The position numbers and the translations under genes were made by a program. The notes beneath the pieces were generated by a model. The model was given only the letters and a program-made list of their open reading frames with translations, searched no databases and had not been told where the DNA came from. A stretch of DNA of 64,000 nt from CALDTK01 sp045110575 (GTDB taxonomy: Bacteria > Bacteroidota > Bacteroidia > Chitinophagales > Saprospiraceae), in contig JBGCGF010000065.1 of assembly GCA_045110575.1 (NCBI GenBank), forward strand, positions 19,971 to 83,970. Reading direction: 5' to 3'. Shown one piece after another: positions 34,718 through 43,652 of this stretch (position 1 is the first letter of the stretch; each line of letters opens with the position of its first letter).

Positions 34718-34960
34718 ATGTCAACTCAAAAAAAAGAAGTAACACCGTCAAGCATGCTCTTCTTATTTATCGGTGCAATCGGACTTGCGCTAGCTCCTTT
34801 TACACCTGAGCCGCATCTTTTCGGAAAGGTGCGCTGGGTACTAGGTGGGGCAGAAGGAATGGGAATGTCTGATTGGTTCGACTTGCTGATGCACGGGCTG
34901 CCAATCACTTTTGTGTTGTTGTGGGCTGGCTACAAGCTGGGCGTTAGACTGAAAGGCTAG
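34718..34960 (+). CDS. Small two-helix membrane protein
   Basis: 80 residues from the ATG at 34718 (upstream in-frame codons overlap the previous gene). Two hydrophobic helices (SMLFLFIGAIGLALAPF and GLPITFVLLWAGYKLGV) separated by a soluble loop. Function unknown. Overlaps the convergent exonuclease gene by 4 bp. Confidence 0.65.
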   Translation: MSTQKKEVTPSSMLFLFIGAIGLALAPFTPEPHLFGKVRWVLGGAEGMGMSDWFDLLMHGLPITFVLLWAGYKLGVRLKG

Positions 34961-35931
34961 CCACACAGTTCTAGAAACGTATCCTCGTCAAGCAATTTAA
35001 TAGGCAGTCCTTCAGCTTCAAGCTCTTGGGCTTTCTTCACCTTGCTCGTTACTTGTTGCCAAGTAGGGACTCCTTGCACAACGTAGTCCGTTAGCCTACT
35101 CACAGAGGTTGTGCATTTTCCGCCTCTTTCTAGCACCTTCCGTTGTGCTTCTTCGCGACTGCAGGTGGTTAGCTCACCAGTAAAGACAAAGCGTTTCCCA
35201 TACACGGGGTGACCTTCATGGGCGTCGCTTGAATCAAAAACGATGTCCTTAATTTTCGGGTGGCTTGGCCAGTTGTGAATCTGTGTCCGGGGCTTCTCAA
35301 CCACAGCCGCTGCAGGCTTTTTTGAGGCACGCGTTAAGGAAGGGGTACTCTTTTTCTTTCGAGTAGACTTACCGTAGTCATCAATGCTACGCGGTTGAAG
35401 TCGCACTTCTTTAAGTAACTCATCGACATGTGTAGTGCCATAGATCTGCTGTGCCTGAATCATGATTTGCGCGCATGCATTCGCATCAGAAAGCGCCTGG
35501 TGGTGGTCGAGTTCAATGCCTAGAAAGGCGCTGATAACACCTAAGCTGTAGCGAGGTGATTCTGGCCAAACCCGTCTTGCCAATTGGACTGTGCAGGAAT
35601 ACGTCAGCGAAGGGATAGGCAATCCATACTGCTTCATCGACCCCAACAACACGCCCATGTCAAAGCTGGCATTGTGCGCCACCATGTGCTTGTTTTCGAA
35701 GTAGGGTAGCATCTCGTCGTAGAGCTCTTCAAACGTTGGCTCGTTGATCACCTGTTCGGGCCTGATGTTGTGCACACGAATGTTACCGTAATCGAAGCGA
35801 TTCGGTGTTGGTCGTATCAACCTTCGGTACGTGTCCACGACACGGCCGTCTTCGACGACCACCATTCCAATCTCGCAAGCGCTAGCCCAATTGCGATTGG
35901 CTGTTTCAAAATCTATTGCGACGAAGTCCAT
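34957..35931 (-). CDS. DEDDh 3'-5' exonuclease with C-terminal BRCT domain
   Basis: 324 residues. Exonuclease domain 1-165 with FVAIDFETANRNWASACEIG (DxE), MVAHNASFDMGVLL and HQALSDANACAQI (H...D), as in DNA polymerase III epsilon. Basic linker KSTRKKKSTPSLTRASKK, then BRCT from about 240 (GKRFVFTGELTTCSREEAQR ... VSRLTDYVVQG), resembling the BRCT of NAD-dependent DNA ligases. Likely a DNA repair or proofreading nuclease. Confidence 0.9.
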   Translation of the reverse strand: MDFVAIDFETANRNWASACEIGMVVVEDGRVVDTYRRLIRPTPNRFDYGNIRVHNIRPEQVINEPTFEELYDEMLPYFENKHMVAHNASFDMGVLLGSMKQYGLPIPSLTYSCTVQLARRVWPESPRYSLGVISAFLGIELDHHQALSDANACAQIMIQAQQIYGTTHVDELLKEVRLQPRSIDDYGKSTRKKKSTPSLTRASKKPAAAVVEKPRTQIHNWPSHPKIKDIVFDSSDAHEGHPVYGKRFVFTGELTTCSREEAQRKVLERGGKCTTSVSRLTDYVVQGVPTWQQVTSKVKKAQELEAEGLPIKLLDEDTFLELCG

Positions 35932-36005
35932 AGGGGTAGTAGCTACAACCAGTTAGGTAGTAGGGCAAATATAGCAACACAATTTGTTTGTACATTATCG
36001 TTCAT

Positions 36006-36782
36006 ATGTCTAAATCTAAATTTATTTATCCGGATGGAAAACGTACCTCTCGTCTTTTCATGCATGACGATTGGGTTCCTAATCATCACTATCATATCAT
36101 CGGAAAGGCTGTGCCTGGTCGCCTCCTCTTCAAAGAGGAGATTCATTACCGAAGGTTTTTGCGAAAGTCTGTGCGCGACTTGTACCAGATGGTTTTTCAG
36201 ATCTATGTCTATTGCCTTTTGCCCAATCATTTTCACTTAGCGATAAGGACGCTGACTGAAGAGGAGATGCGGGAAAGGTTAGCTCCTTTAAAGAGGGAGC
36301 TACGTCCATTTCAAAGGGCTTTCTTGGAAGGCAGGCTTGATTGGCGAGCCTATGTGATTGCCACTTTTGGCGCAGCAACAAATAGCCACGCGCAGTATAT
36401 CAATCACGCCCTTGGACTGAAGGGGCAATTATTTGTGAAGCCAACACTACATGGCCTGACAGACAAGGGGGAACCAGGCAAGGAGTACTCACGTCGCATG
36501 GCAGCATATATCGCATTCAACTACTATAAGCACGGCTTGATGCCGGCAGAGGGGCAGTACCCTTGGAGCTCACTTCGCAAGCCGATGTACTATATCATTG
36601 AGCCTGAAATAGTGAAGCATTACGGTTCAGAGGAAGAATACATAACATACCATCTGAACTATCTCAAGAAGTACGGGGCACATATGCTCGACTTTGACGA
36701 GGAGGCCTTTTTTTCCAATCTGACACCAAGGCGATATATCGCTGATTACGGAGAGTGGCAGGCAGAGCAAGAAAAGAAGTAG
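36006..36782 (+). CDS. REP-associated tyrosine transposase (RAYT), second copy
   Basis: 258 residues from the ATG at 36006 (a TTG at 35988 is in frame). Same family as 29807-30607: SRLFMHDDWVPNHHYHIIGK, HUH motif YCLLPNHFHLAIRT with the canonical PNHFH, candidate catalytic Tyr in DWRAYVIATFGAATNS, then RRMAAYIAFNYYKHGL. The two copies are divergent paralogues (different third-domain sequences). A perfect 28-bp inverted repeat starts 1 bp after the stop codon. Confidence 0.9.
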   Translation: MSKSKFIYPDGKRTSRLFMHDDWVPNHHYHIIGKAVPGRLLFKEEIHYRRFLRKSVRDLYQMVFQIYVYCLLPNHFHLAIRTLTEEEMRERLAPLKRELRPFQRAFLEGRLDWRAYVIATFGAATNSHAQYINHALGLKGQLFVKPTLHGLTDKGEPGKEYSRRMAAYIAFNYYKHGLMPAEGQYPWSSLRKPMYYIIEPEIVKHYGSEEEYITYHLNYLKKYGAHMLDFDEEAFFSNLTPRRYIADYGEWQAEQEKK

Positions 36783-36783
36783 G

Positions 36784-36861
36784 AGTTTTTGTGATTCGGG
36801 GGACGGGGTCCCTAAGCCCCTCGGGCTTGGGCAGGACCCCGTCCCCCGAATCACAAAAACT
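36784..36861. repeat. Perfect 28-bp inverted repeat downstream of RAYT
   Basis: Arms 36784-36811 and 36834-36861 are perfect reverse complements (core GGGGGACGGGGTCC / GGACCCCGTCCCCC). The 22-nt loop has its own stem AAGCCC / GGGCTT, giving a two-tier structure. Likely the cognate REP-type palindrome of the RAYT; it may also terminate aspS on the other strand (7 bp beyond the aspS stop). Confidence 0.85.
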
Positions 36862-36868
36862 CTACAAC

Positions 36869-38626
36869 CTATCCCCTTAGCTTCAAGTTCAACTCAACCA
36901 GCTGCTCCTCACTTACAACGTCAGGCGCATCGATCATGACATCGCGGCCTTGGTTATTCTTCGGAAAGGCGATGTAGTCACGGATGCTCGTCTTGCCTTG
37001 CATCACTGCACACAAACGATCGAAACCGAACGCAATACCACCGTGTGGTGGAGCACCGTACTCAAAGGCTCCCATCAAGAAACCGAACTGAGCTTCAGCT
37101 TCTTCTTTCGAAAAGCCAAGAAGGTCGAAGTTGCGAGATTGTAGCGCACGATCGTGGATACGAATACTACCACCACCAATCTCAGAACCATTGATTACCA
37201 AATCGTACGCATCAGCCTTGAGGTTTTTGAGCACCTCGTGATCCGTTGAATCCATGAGGTGACGCTCGCTTGGCTTCGGACTTGTGAATGGGTGGTGCAT
37301 CGCATGGAAGCGGCCACCATCCTCGTCCCACTCCAAGAGCGGGAAATCAATCACCCAAAGCGGCTTGAAATCACCTGGCTTTACTAAGTCAAGTTGCTTT
37401 GCCATTTCGAGGCGAAGCTCACCAAGCTGCTTGCGCACCTTATCTACCTCTCCAGAGAGAATGAGGATAAGATCGCCGGGCTTGGCGTCTGATGTTTTGG
37501 CGAAAGCTGTAAGGGCCTCCTGGTCATAGAACTTGTCTACGCTACTCTTGAACGTGCCGTCGTCATTGCACTTCACGTACACCATGCCTTTGGCGCCGAT
37601 CTGCGGACGCTTCACCCATTCCGTGAGCTTGTCAAGTTGCTTGCGCGTGAGACCTGCTGCACCAGGAACACATATACCTGCGACCAATGGAGCTTCGTCA
37701 AAAATCTTGAAATCTTTGCCTTTTGTCTCTGCGTTAAGGTCGATAATTTCGAGTCCAAAACGCATGTCCGGCTTGTCCGATCCAAAGCGACGCATCGCTT
37801 CATCGTACTTCATGCGCGGGAAATCACCCAGCTCAACATCGAGAACTGAGCTGAAAAGGTGACGTGTCAATCCTTCAAACTGGTTGAGGATATCCTCTTG
37901 CTCAACGAAGGCCATTTCACAGTCAATCTGTGTGAACTCCGGTTGGCGATCAGCACGCAAATCCTCATCACGGAAGCATTTCACAATCTGGAAATACTTG
38001 TCGTAGCCACTCACCATGAGTAGCTGCTTGAAGGTTTGCGGACTTTGCGGCAGCGCATAAAAGTTGCCCGGATTCATGCGGCTTGGAACCACAAAATCAC
38101 GTGCACCCTCTGGAGTAGACTTAATGAGAACCGGAGTTTCTATTTCTAGAAATCCGTCTCCACTCAACTGGCTACGAATTGCCTGCGCCATCTTACTTCT
38201 AAAGATGATCGCATTCTGCAGCGGACCGCGACGTAAGTCGAGGTAACGATACTGCATACGGATGTCCTCACCACCGTCACTTTCGTCTTCAATGGTGAAA
38301 GGAGGGGTTTTAGCAGCATTTAGAACGGTGATCGCTTTCGCAAAAACCTCTACATCTCCAGTCGAACGATCAGCATTTTTTGCTTGACGCTCACGGACAG
38401 CTCCACTCGCTTGAATGACAAATTCACGTCCTAGCGAATCGGCTATCTTCTGCATATCTGCACCCGAATCCGGATCAACTACAACTTGAGTGATACCGTA
38501 ACGGTCGCGTACATCAAGAAAGATGAGGCTACCGAATTGACGTTTGCTTTGGACCCAACCAGCAATGGTTACGTCTTGTCCAGCGTCGGTGAGGCGCAAT
38601 TGGCCACAAGTGTGCGTGCGATACAT
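36869..38626 (-). CDS. aspS: Aspartyl-tRNA synthetase
   Basis: 585 residues, bacterial-type AspRS charging tRNA-Asp. N-terminal anticodon-binding OB fold (MYRTHTCGQLRLTDAGQDVT, FLDVRDRYGITQVVVD), class II motif 1 (FLEIETPVLIKSTPEGARDF), motif 2 (FRDEDLRADRQPEFTQID), the bacterial GAD insertion (about 290-400), and motif 3 (GAPPHGGIAFGFDRL). Exact 14-bp motif at 37494-37507 and one-mismatch copy at 38334. Divergent from hemA. Confidence 0.97.
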   Translation of the reverse strand: MYRTHTCGQLRLTDAGQDVTIAGWVQSKRQFGSLIFLDVRDRYGITQVVVDPDSGADMQKIADSLGREFVIQASGAVRERQAKNADRSTGDVEVFAKAITVLNAAKTPPFTIEDESDGGEDIRMQYRYLDLRRGPLQNAIIFRSKMAQAIRSQLSGDGFLEIETPVLIKSTPEGARDFVVPSRMNPGNFYALPQSPQTFKQLLMVSGYDKYFQIVKCFRDEDLRADRQPEFTQIDCEMAFVEQEDILNQFEGLTRHLFSSVLDVELGDFPRMKYDEAMRRFGSDKPDMRFGLEIIDLNAETKGKDFKIFDEAPLVAGICVPGAAGLTRKQLDKLTEWVKRPQIGAKGMVYVKCNDDGTFKSSVDKFYDQEALTAFAKTSDAKPGDLILILSGEVDKVRKQLGELRLEMAKQLDLVKPGDFKPLWVIDFPLLEWDEDGGRFHAMHHPFTSPKPSERHLMDSTDHEVLKNLKADAYDLVINGSEIGGGSIRIHDRALQSRNFDLLGFSKEEAEAQFGFLMGAFEYGAPPHGGIAFGFDRLCAVMQGKTSIRDYIAFPKNNQGRDVMIDAPDVVSEEQLVELNLKLRG

Positions 38627-38861
38627 ATTGAAGGCGGGTTTTGGCGAATCGTTAGATCAGCTCAGCTAAAGGCAGGAAGAAGAAGCATCCTCAACCTGCG
38701 CTATCGAGCCGCGAAAGTAGGAAGTTCGAGCACGATATGCACCCTACTTTGATTGACAGATAGATGACTGTTGATTGACGACATATTGACATTGTCTTAT
38801 AACACTCCAAAAAAGTCGATTTCCAAGGCAGCAAGTGACTAGGCATTGACACTCAGGGCCG

Positions 38862-38890
38862 TTGTACTAAGTCTGTTTCGGCTATGTTTG
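38862..38890 (+). promoter_or_regulatory. Candidate sigma-A promoter of hemA
   Basis: TTG at 38862-38864 and TATGTTTG at 38883-38890 with an 18-bp spacer fit the Bacteroidota -33/-7 consensus (TTG / TAnnTTTG). The predicted start is about 38895, giving a leader of about 12 nt. Confidence 0.6.
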
Positions 38891-38906
38891 CAGTTCAGGA
38901 TATTAC

Positions 38907-40187
38907 ATGCTAAACGCCTACAGACTTTTTACCCTAACGCACCGTCAAGCTGCATTGGATCAGTTGGAACCGTATACGATTCCAGCCGAAGCAATGGACA
39001 GTACGCTAAGGCGTCTGCGCGAGCAACTTGGTTGGAAAGAGGTCTTCTACTTAGCTACTTGTAATCGCGTATTGTTTTTCTTCTACGAGGAGGATCGAGA
39101 CCCTACCACGCTATCTGAATTAAGGAAAGCACTTGGCATCGCGGATACTGATGATGTCGTCAAGCCTCTTTTCTTAAGCGGAACAGACGCAGTTTTACAC
39201 CTCTACGATGTTGCTGCTTCGGTCGATAGCATGGTTGTCGGTGAGCGCGAAATTTTACGTCAACTTCGACTGGCTTATTTAGCCTGTCACGAAGGCGGCC
39301 ATTGTGGTGATCACTTACGCATCCTCATGCAGAGTGCTGTAGCTGCCGCCAAAACCGTTTACCACAAGACTAAAATTGGCCAGAAACCAGTTTCGGTGGT
39401 AAGCCTTGCTGCCCAGCGCATCCGTCAACAGCGTCTTGATCCAACTACCGCCCGCGTCTTGATGATAGGGGCAGGGCAGACCAATTGGCTCGTTTCTAAA
39501 TTTTTGCAAAAGCAAGGATTCACAAACGTAACCGTGGCCAATCGCTCTTTAGAGAATGCAGAGAAACTCGCGGCTGTTTTTAATGGCTACGCTACGTCTT
39601 TAGACGCGTTAGGCGACTACGACCAAGGATTTGATCTATTGGTCGTTTGTACAGGAGCCACGAAAGCTGTCGTTGATCCTGCACTTTTCGCCAAGTTGCT
39701 CAACGGAGAAGCAGCAGAAGATAAAGTTGTAGTTGACCTCTCGGTCCCTCACAATGTTGACGCTCAAGTCATAGAGAAGTACGCTCCTACCTACATTCAG
39801 ATTGACGATTTACGCAATCTAGCGCAGGAGAACCTCGCCTTCCGATCAGGAGAAGTAACCGAAGCTCGCAAGTTTATCGGAGAGCAGTTAGCTACTTTCA
39901 GAGCACGCGTGCAACAGCGTCGCATTGAGCTGGCGATGAAAGATGTGCCTTCTGAAATACGCTCTATTCGTAAGCGTGCAATGCGTGTTGTTTTCCAAAG
40001 AGAACTCGCCGACCTTGATGGTGATACTATCGAGCTCATCGAGCGCATGATGCACTACATGGAAAAGAAGTGTATCGGTATTCCAATGAAGGCTGCGCGT
40101 GAAGCAGCCAAGCCACTGGAGGAAATCGATCTGCTAGAGGAAATTGAGGTGGTAAATTCTACCGAGCTCCTAAAAGAGCCAACCTAG
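38907..40187 (+). CDS. hemA: Glutamyl-tRNA reductase
   Basis: 426 residues. Catalytic Cys in FYLATCNRVLFF (about residue 50), SVDSMVVGEREILRQLRLAY, the NADPH Rossmann segment ARVLMIGAGQTNWLVSKFL, VVDLSVPHN and a C-terminal helical dimerisation domain. It reduces glutamyl-tRNA to glutamate-1-semialdehyde, the first step of tetrapyrrole synthesis. The 3' end overlaps the convergent holin-like gene by 18 bp. Confidence 0.96.
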   Translation: MLNAYRLFTLTHRQAALDQLEPYTIPAEAMDSTLRRLREQLGWKEVFYLATCNRVLFFFYEEDRDPTTLSELRKALGIADTDDVVKPLFLSGTDAVLHLYDVAASVDSMVVGEREILRQLRLAYLACHEGGHCGDHLRILMQSAVAAAKTVYHKTKIGQKPVSVVSLAAQRIRQQRLDPTTARVLMIGAGQTNWLVSKFLQKQGFTNVTVANRSLENAEKLAAVFNGYATSLDALGDYDQGFDLLVVCTGATKAVVDPALFAKLLNGEAAEDKVVVDLSVPHNVDAQVIEKYAPTYIQIDDLRNLAQENLAFRSGEVTEARKFIGEQLATFRARVQQRRIELAMKDVPSEIRSIRKRAMRVVFQRELADLDGDTIELIERMMHYMEKKCIGIPMKAAREAAKPLEEIDLLEEIEVVNSTELLKEPT

Positions 40188-40550
40188 AAGGAAGTTGACT
40201 GCAGCCATTGCAAATGCGACGAGCATTGCGGTCTTGAATCCATCAAACTTGACACTGTCCATTATCTTGTCTGCCACCATGATCGCAGCAGCAGTCACGA
40301 CAAGTGACCAGATACCAAGCGTCAGGAAGTTTAGGAAACCGAAGTTGACGATTCCGAATACCCATGTGAGTAAGCCAACTATCACAGCCATAATCACCGC
40401 GCTAACAGGCGTTGATATCGATACTCCATCGAGATACTTATTACATCCTAGAAGTACGAGTGTGTTGATGACAATACCTGTCAATCCTCCACTGATTCCA
40501 GAAGTGTTGATGTCAATAAGAAGGTTGATCGGTTCTGTGATGTAGCTCAT
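40170..40550 (-). CDS. Phage-holin-family-IV-like four-helix membrane protein
   Basis: 126 residues with four hydrophobic segments (GLTGIVINTLVLLGCNKYL, STPVSAVIMAVIVGLLTWV, LTLGIWSLVVTAAAIMVADK, MLVAFAMAAVNFLLGWLF). The NFGFLNFLTLGIWSLVVTAA pattern is typical of the chromosomal 'phage holin family' (Phage_holin_4_2) proteins that are common outside phages. No phage genes nearby, so lysis is unlikely; function unknown. Confidence 0.8.
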   Translation of the reverse strand: MSYITEPINLLIDINTSGISGGLTGIVINTLVLLGCNKYLDGVSISTPVSAVIMAVIVGLLTWVFGIVNFGFLNFLTLGIWSLVVTAAAIMVADKIMDSVKFDGFKTAMLVAFAMAAVNFLLGWLF

Positions 40551-40645
40551 GACCGTAAGATGGGAAGACTAGTTGAATAATGACGTGAAGTTTCGACGAG
40601 GACCCTACACATGCTCGACCAAGAGGTTCTACATTTGCATTTAGT

Positions 40646-41851
40646 ATGCAAGATGTTCTGATTTACGACTGTGTTCGCACCCCCAGAGGTCGCGCCCGTG
40701 CGGGTGGGGGCCTTTACGAAGTAGCTCCTCACCGATTGGTAGCGGATTTGCTCACTGCGGTTACGGATCGCCTCTCTCTCGATCCGACGCAAGTCGCAGA
40801 CCTTATCCTAGGTTGTGTAACTCCAATTGGAGATCAGGGGTACAACATAGCCCAGGCTAGTCTCATGGCTGCCAAGTGGCCAGACAGTGTCGCTGGCGCT
40901 CAAGTGAATCGCTACTGCGCCAGTGGACTCGAAAGCATTCATAGTGCAGCTGCCCGTATAGCTGCAGGATGGGACGACCTTATCGTAGCCGGCGGAGTTG
41001 AGTCAATGAGCCGTGTACCGCTAGGAAGTGATGGCGGTCCGTTACTTGATAATCCATCACTCATGTTAGAGACCTCAGCGATTCCGCAAGGAATCAGTGC
41101 CGACCTAATTGCCTCCTTGCAATCCTTCACTCGCGAAGAACTGGATACGTTCGCACTTCAGTCTCAGCAACGAGCTGAAAATGCACGCAAGAAGGAACTG
41201 TTCAAGAAGTCTATCGTCGTGATTAAGGACGAGAACGGCATCGTAATGCTCGACGCTGATGAGCATCCTCGTCCTACTTCGACCCTTGAGGCGCTTGGAG
41301 GTCTTTCTCCAGCTTTCGCCAAAACAGGAGATCTCGGTTTCGATGCACTCGCGTTACGCAAGTATCCGGCACTTGCGAAGATTGACCACAGGCATACTGC
41401 AGGAAACAGTTCAGGCTTGGTAGATGGAGCAGGATTAGTTGTACTCGGAAACGAAGCGATGGGCAAGCAGCTTGGTCTAAAGCCACGTGCTAGAATCCGC
41501 GCGATCGGTGTTGCCAGTTCTGACCCGACGATTATGCTCACCGGTATGATTCCAGCCACGGAGAAGGTTTTGGCGAAAGCTGAACTCACCATATCCGACA
41601 TAGATTTAATTGAAGTGAACGAGGCCTTTGCAGCAGTGCCGCTCGCCTTCATGAAGCACTTCGGGTTGAAGGATACCAACGTCAATGTGAACGGAGGTTC
41701 GATCGCACTCGGGCACCCCGTCGGTGCAACAGGAGCGATGCTCGTTGGTACTATCGTCGATGTACTCGAGCAACGTAAAAAGAAACTCGGACTCGTAACG
41801 TTGTGCGCTGGCGGAGGGCAGGGCATTGCCGCGGTTATCGAACTCATCTAA
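40646..41851 (+). CDS. Acetyl-CoA C-acyltransferase (thiolase)
   Basis: 401 residues, thiolase superfamily: nucleophile Cys in VNRYCASGLESIHSAA (about residue 91), NVNGGSIALGHPVGATGA with the catalytic His, and LCAGGGQGIA with the second Cys. It cleaves or forms 3-ketoacyl-CoA in fatty acid oxidation. A TACATTTG box lies 8 bp before the ATG. Two exact 14-bp motifs, in opposite orientations, at 41312 and 41567. A partner hydratase/dehydrogenase gene is not adjacent. Confidence 0.93.
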   Translation: MQDVLIYDCVRTPRGRARAGGGLYEVAPHRLVADLLTAVTDRLSLDPTQVADLILGCVTPIGDQGYNIAQASLMAAKWPDSVAGAQVNRYCASGLESIHSAAARIAAGWDDLIVAGGVESMSRVPLGSDGGPLLDNPSLMLETSAIPQGISADLIASLQSFTREELDTFALQSQQRAENARKKELFKKSIVVIKDENGIVMLDADEHPRPTSTLEALGGLSPAFAKTGDLGFDALALRKYPALAKIDHRHTAGNSSGLVDGAGLVVLGNEAMGKQLGLKPRARIRAIGVASSDPTIMLTGMIPATEKVLAKAELTISDIDLIEVNEAFAAVPLAFMKHFGLKDTNVNVNGGSIALGHPVGATGAMLVGTIVDVLEQRKKKLGLVTLCAGGGQGIAAVIELI

Positions 41852-41933
41852 AGGGCAAACTTGGTATGATTTGGGTCTCTAGATTGCTGCCCTTCAGGAA
41901 TATCAGTTATTCTTGAGGTCAAACTAGAAACCT

Positions 41934-43613
41934 ATGCCTACGACATCTTTCAAAGTTCCATTTAAGCAGCCTTACAAGGTCGCTAAGAAATACGAGCATT
42001 CTGCCGCTTACTTCTGTATGGAGTTCGGTATCGACCAAGCACTAAAGATCTACTCAGGTGGTCTTGGCTTCTTAGCTGGTAGCCACATGCGATCGGCGTA
42101 CAACCTTAAGCAGAACGTCATTGGAATTGGCATCAAATGGTCGTGGGGATACTACGATCAGATGCGCAATCAAGACGGTTCGATGAAGGCCGAGTTCCTT
42201 GAGAAGAACTATGATTTCCTTCAGGATACAGGGATCGTTTTTGAGATTGAAGTCAACAGTCACCCCGTAAAGGTGAAGGCCTTTTATCTCGATCCCGAGA
42301 CTTTTGGTACCGCACCGATGTTCTTGTTGTCAACTGATATTCCAGAGAACGACTATCTCGCTCGTCAGATTTCGAAGCGTCTCTACGATTCGAATGTGGA
42401 AGCAAAAATTGCGCAGTATATCCTTCTTGGTAAAGGAGGAGCCGTGCTTTTAGAGAAGCTCAAGGTGAAGCCAGATACGTATCACTTCAACGAGGCGCAT
42501 GCTTTGCCAGCGGCATTCCACCTGTATGAGCAGGAGCGTGATCTTGAAAAAGTGAAGGCAAAATGTGTGGTTACAACCCACACGCCAGTGAAAGCTGGAA
42601 ACGAAATTCACTCTTTCCGCACCCTAAACAAGCTGAGCTTTTTCGGTAAGATGAAGGCTGAGGAAGTCCGCAAACTTGTTGGCGTAGAAGGAGATGAGTT
42701 CAACCAGACGTTAGCTACGCTGCGCATGAGTCGCCTTAGTAATGGTGTTTCTAAAATGCACGGAGAGGTTGCACGTGAGATGTGGGGTGAGTTCGAGGGC
42801 ATTTGTCCGATCACACACATTACCAATGCACAAGAGCGCAAGTATTGGCAATTGCCAGAGATCGCAAAAGCTCACAAAGCTGGCGATATGGCAGGTGTCA
42901 TGTCTATTAAGCGGACGCACAAAGTCGAGCTGCTTCGCGAGGTAGCCAACCAGACCGGTAAGCTGATGAATCCAGATGCAATCACGATTGTATGGGCGCG
43001 TCGATTCGCAGGATACAAGCGTGCTGACTTGATCACACGAGATGAGAAGCGTTTTGAAAAACTACTCAGTAACACAAAATTGCCTGTACAAATCATTTGG
43101 GCAGGAAAGCCTTACCCGACTGATTATGATTCAGTTAGTGTTTGGGATCGCCTCGTTAACATGAGTCGACGTTTCCCAAACATGGCCGTGTTGAATGGTT
43201 ACGAACTTCACCTTAGTGCGTTGATGAAACGAGGATCTGATGTGTGGCTCAATAACCCACGCATCACACGTGAGGCATCGGGTACAAGCGGTATGACGTC
43301 TGCGATGAACGCAGGTATCAACCTCTCGACCAACGATGGTTGGATCCCGGAGTTCGCAAAGAACGGCGAGAACAGTTTTGTCATCGTACCGCCTGCAGAG
43401 GGCTTTGATAGTGAGTTTGCAGAAGACAAGCACGATGTCGAGTCGATGTACGACATCATCGAGAATCAGATCCTACCTGCGTACTATGCACGAGGACAGA
43501 AGAAGTGGAAGTCGATCGTCTCTCAGAGCATGAGTGACGTTGTGCCGTTCTTTGGTAGCGATCGCATGGCGGCTGACTACTACAAGAAGCTGTACACCGC
43601 AAAGAAGAAGTAA
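41934..43613 (+). CDS. glgP: Alpha-glucan (glycogen/starch) phosphorylase, short type
   Basis: 559 residues. GT35 family, of the short form found in many non-enteric bacteria (E. coli GlgP is about 800). Segments: AAYFCMEFGIDQALKIYSGG, VVTTHTPVKAGNEIHSF, VWARRFAGYKRADLI and the PLP/phosphate region EASGTSGMTSAMNAGINLST. It releases glucose-1-phosphate from storage glucans. No other glycogen gene adjacent. Confidence 0.92.
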   Translation: MPTTSFKVPFKQPYKVAKKYEHSAAYFCMEFGIDQALKIYSGGLGFLAGSHMRSAYNLKQNVIGIGIKWSWGYYDQMRNQDGSMKAEFLEKNYDFLQDTGIVFEIEVNSHPVKVKAFYLDPETFGTAPMFLLSTDIPENDYLARQISKRLYDSNVEAKIAQYILLGKGGAVLLEKLKVKPDTYHFNEAHALPAAFHLYEQERDLEKVKAKCVVTTHTPVKAGNEIHSFRTLNKLSFFGKMKAEEVRKLVGVEGDEFNQTLATLRMSRLSNGVSKMHGEVAREMWGEFEGICPITHITNAQERKYWQLPEIAKAHKAGDMAGVMSIKRTHKVELLREVANQTGKLMNPDAITIVWARRFAGYKRADLITRDEKRFEKLLSNTKLPVQIIWAGKPYPTDYDSVSVWDRLVNMSRRFPNMAVLNGYELHLSALMKRGSDVWLNNPRITREASGTSGMTSAMNAGINLSTNDGWIPEFAKNGENSFVIVPPAEGFDSEFAEDKHDVESMYDIIENQILPAYYARGQKKWKSIVSQSMSDVVPFFGSDRMAADYYKKLYTAKKK

Positions 43614-43652
43614 GGAAAATGAACTTCATTTTCGCTGCCTTACCTTAAGGCT

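Noticed and set aside
40170..40550. Prophage remnant, because of a holin-family hit
   Set aside because: No integrase, capsid, lysin or att-like repeats nearby; this holin family is widespread as a chromosomal membrane protein.
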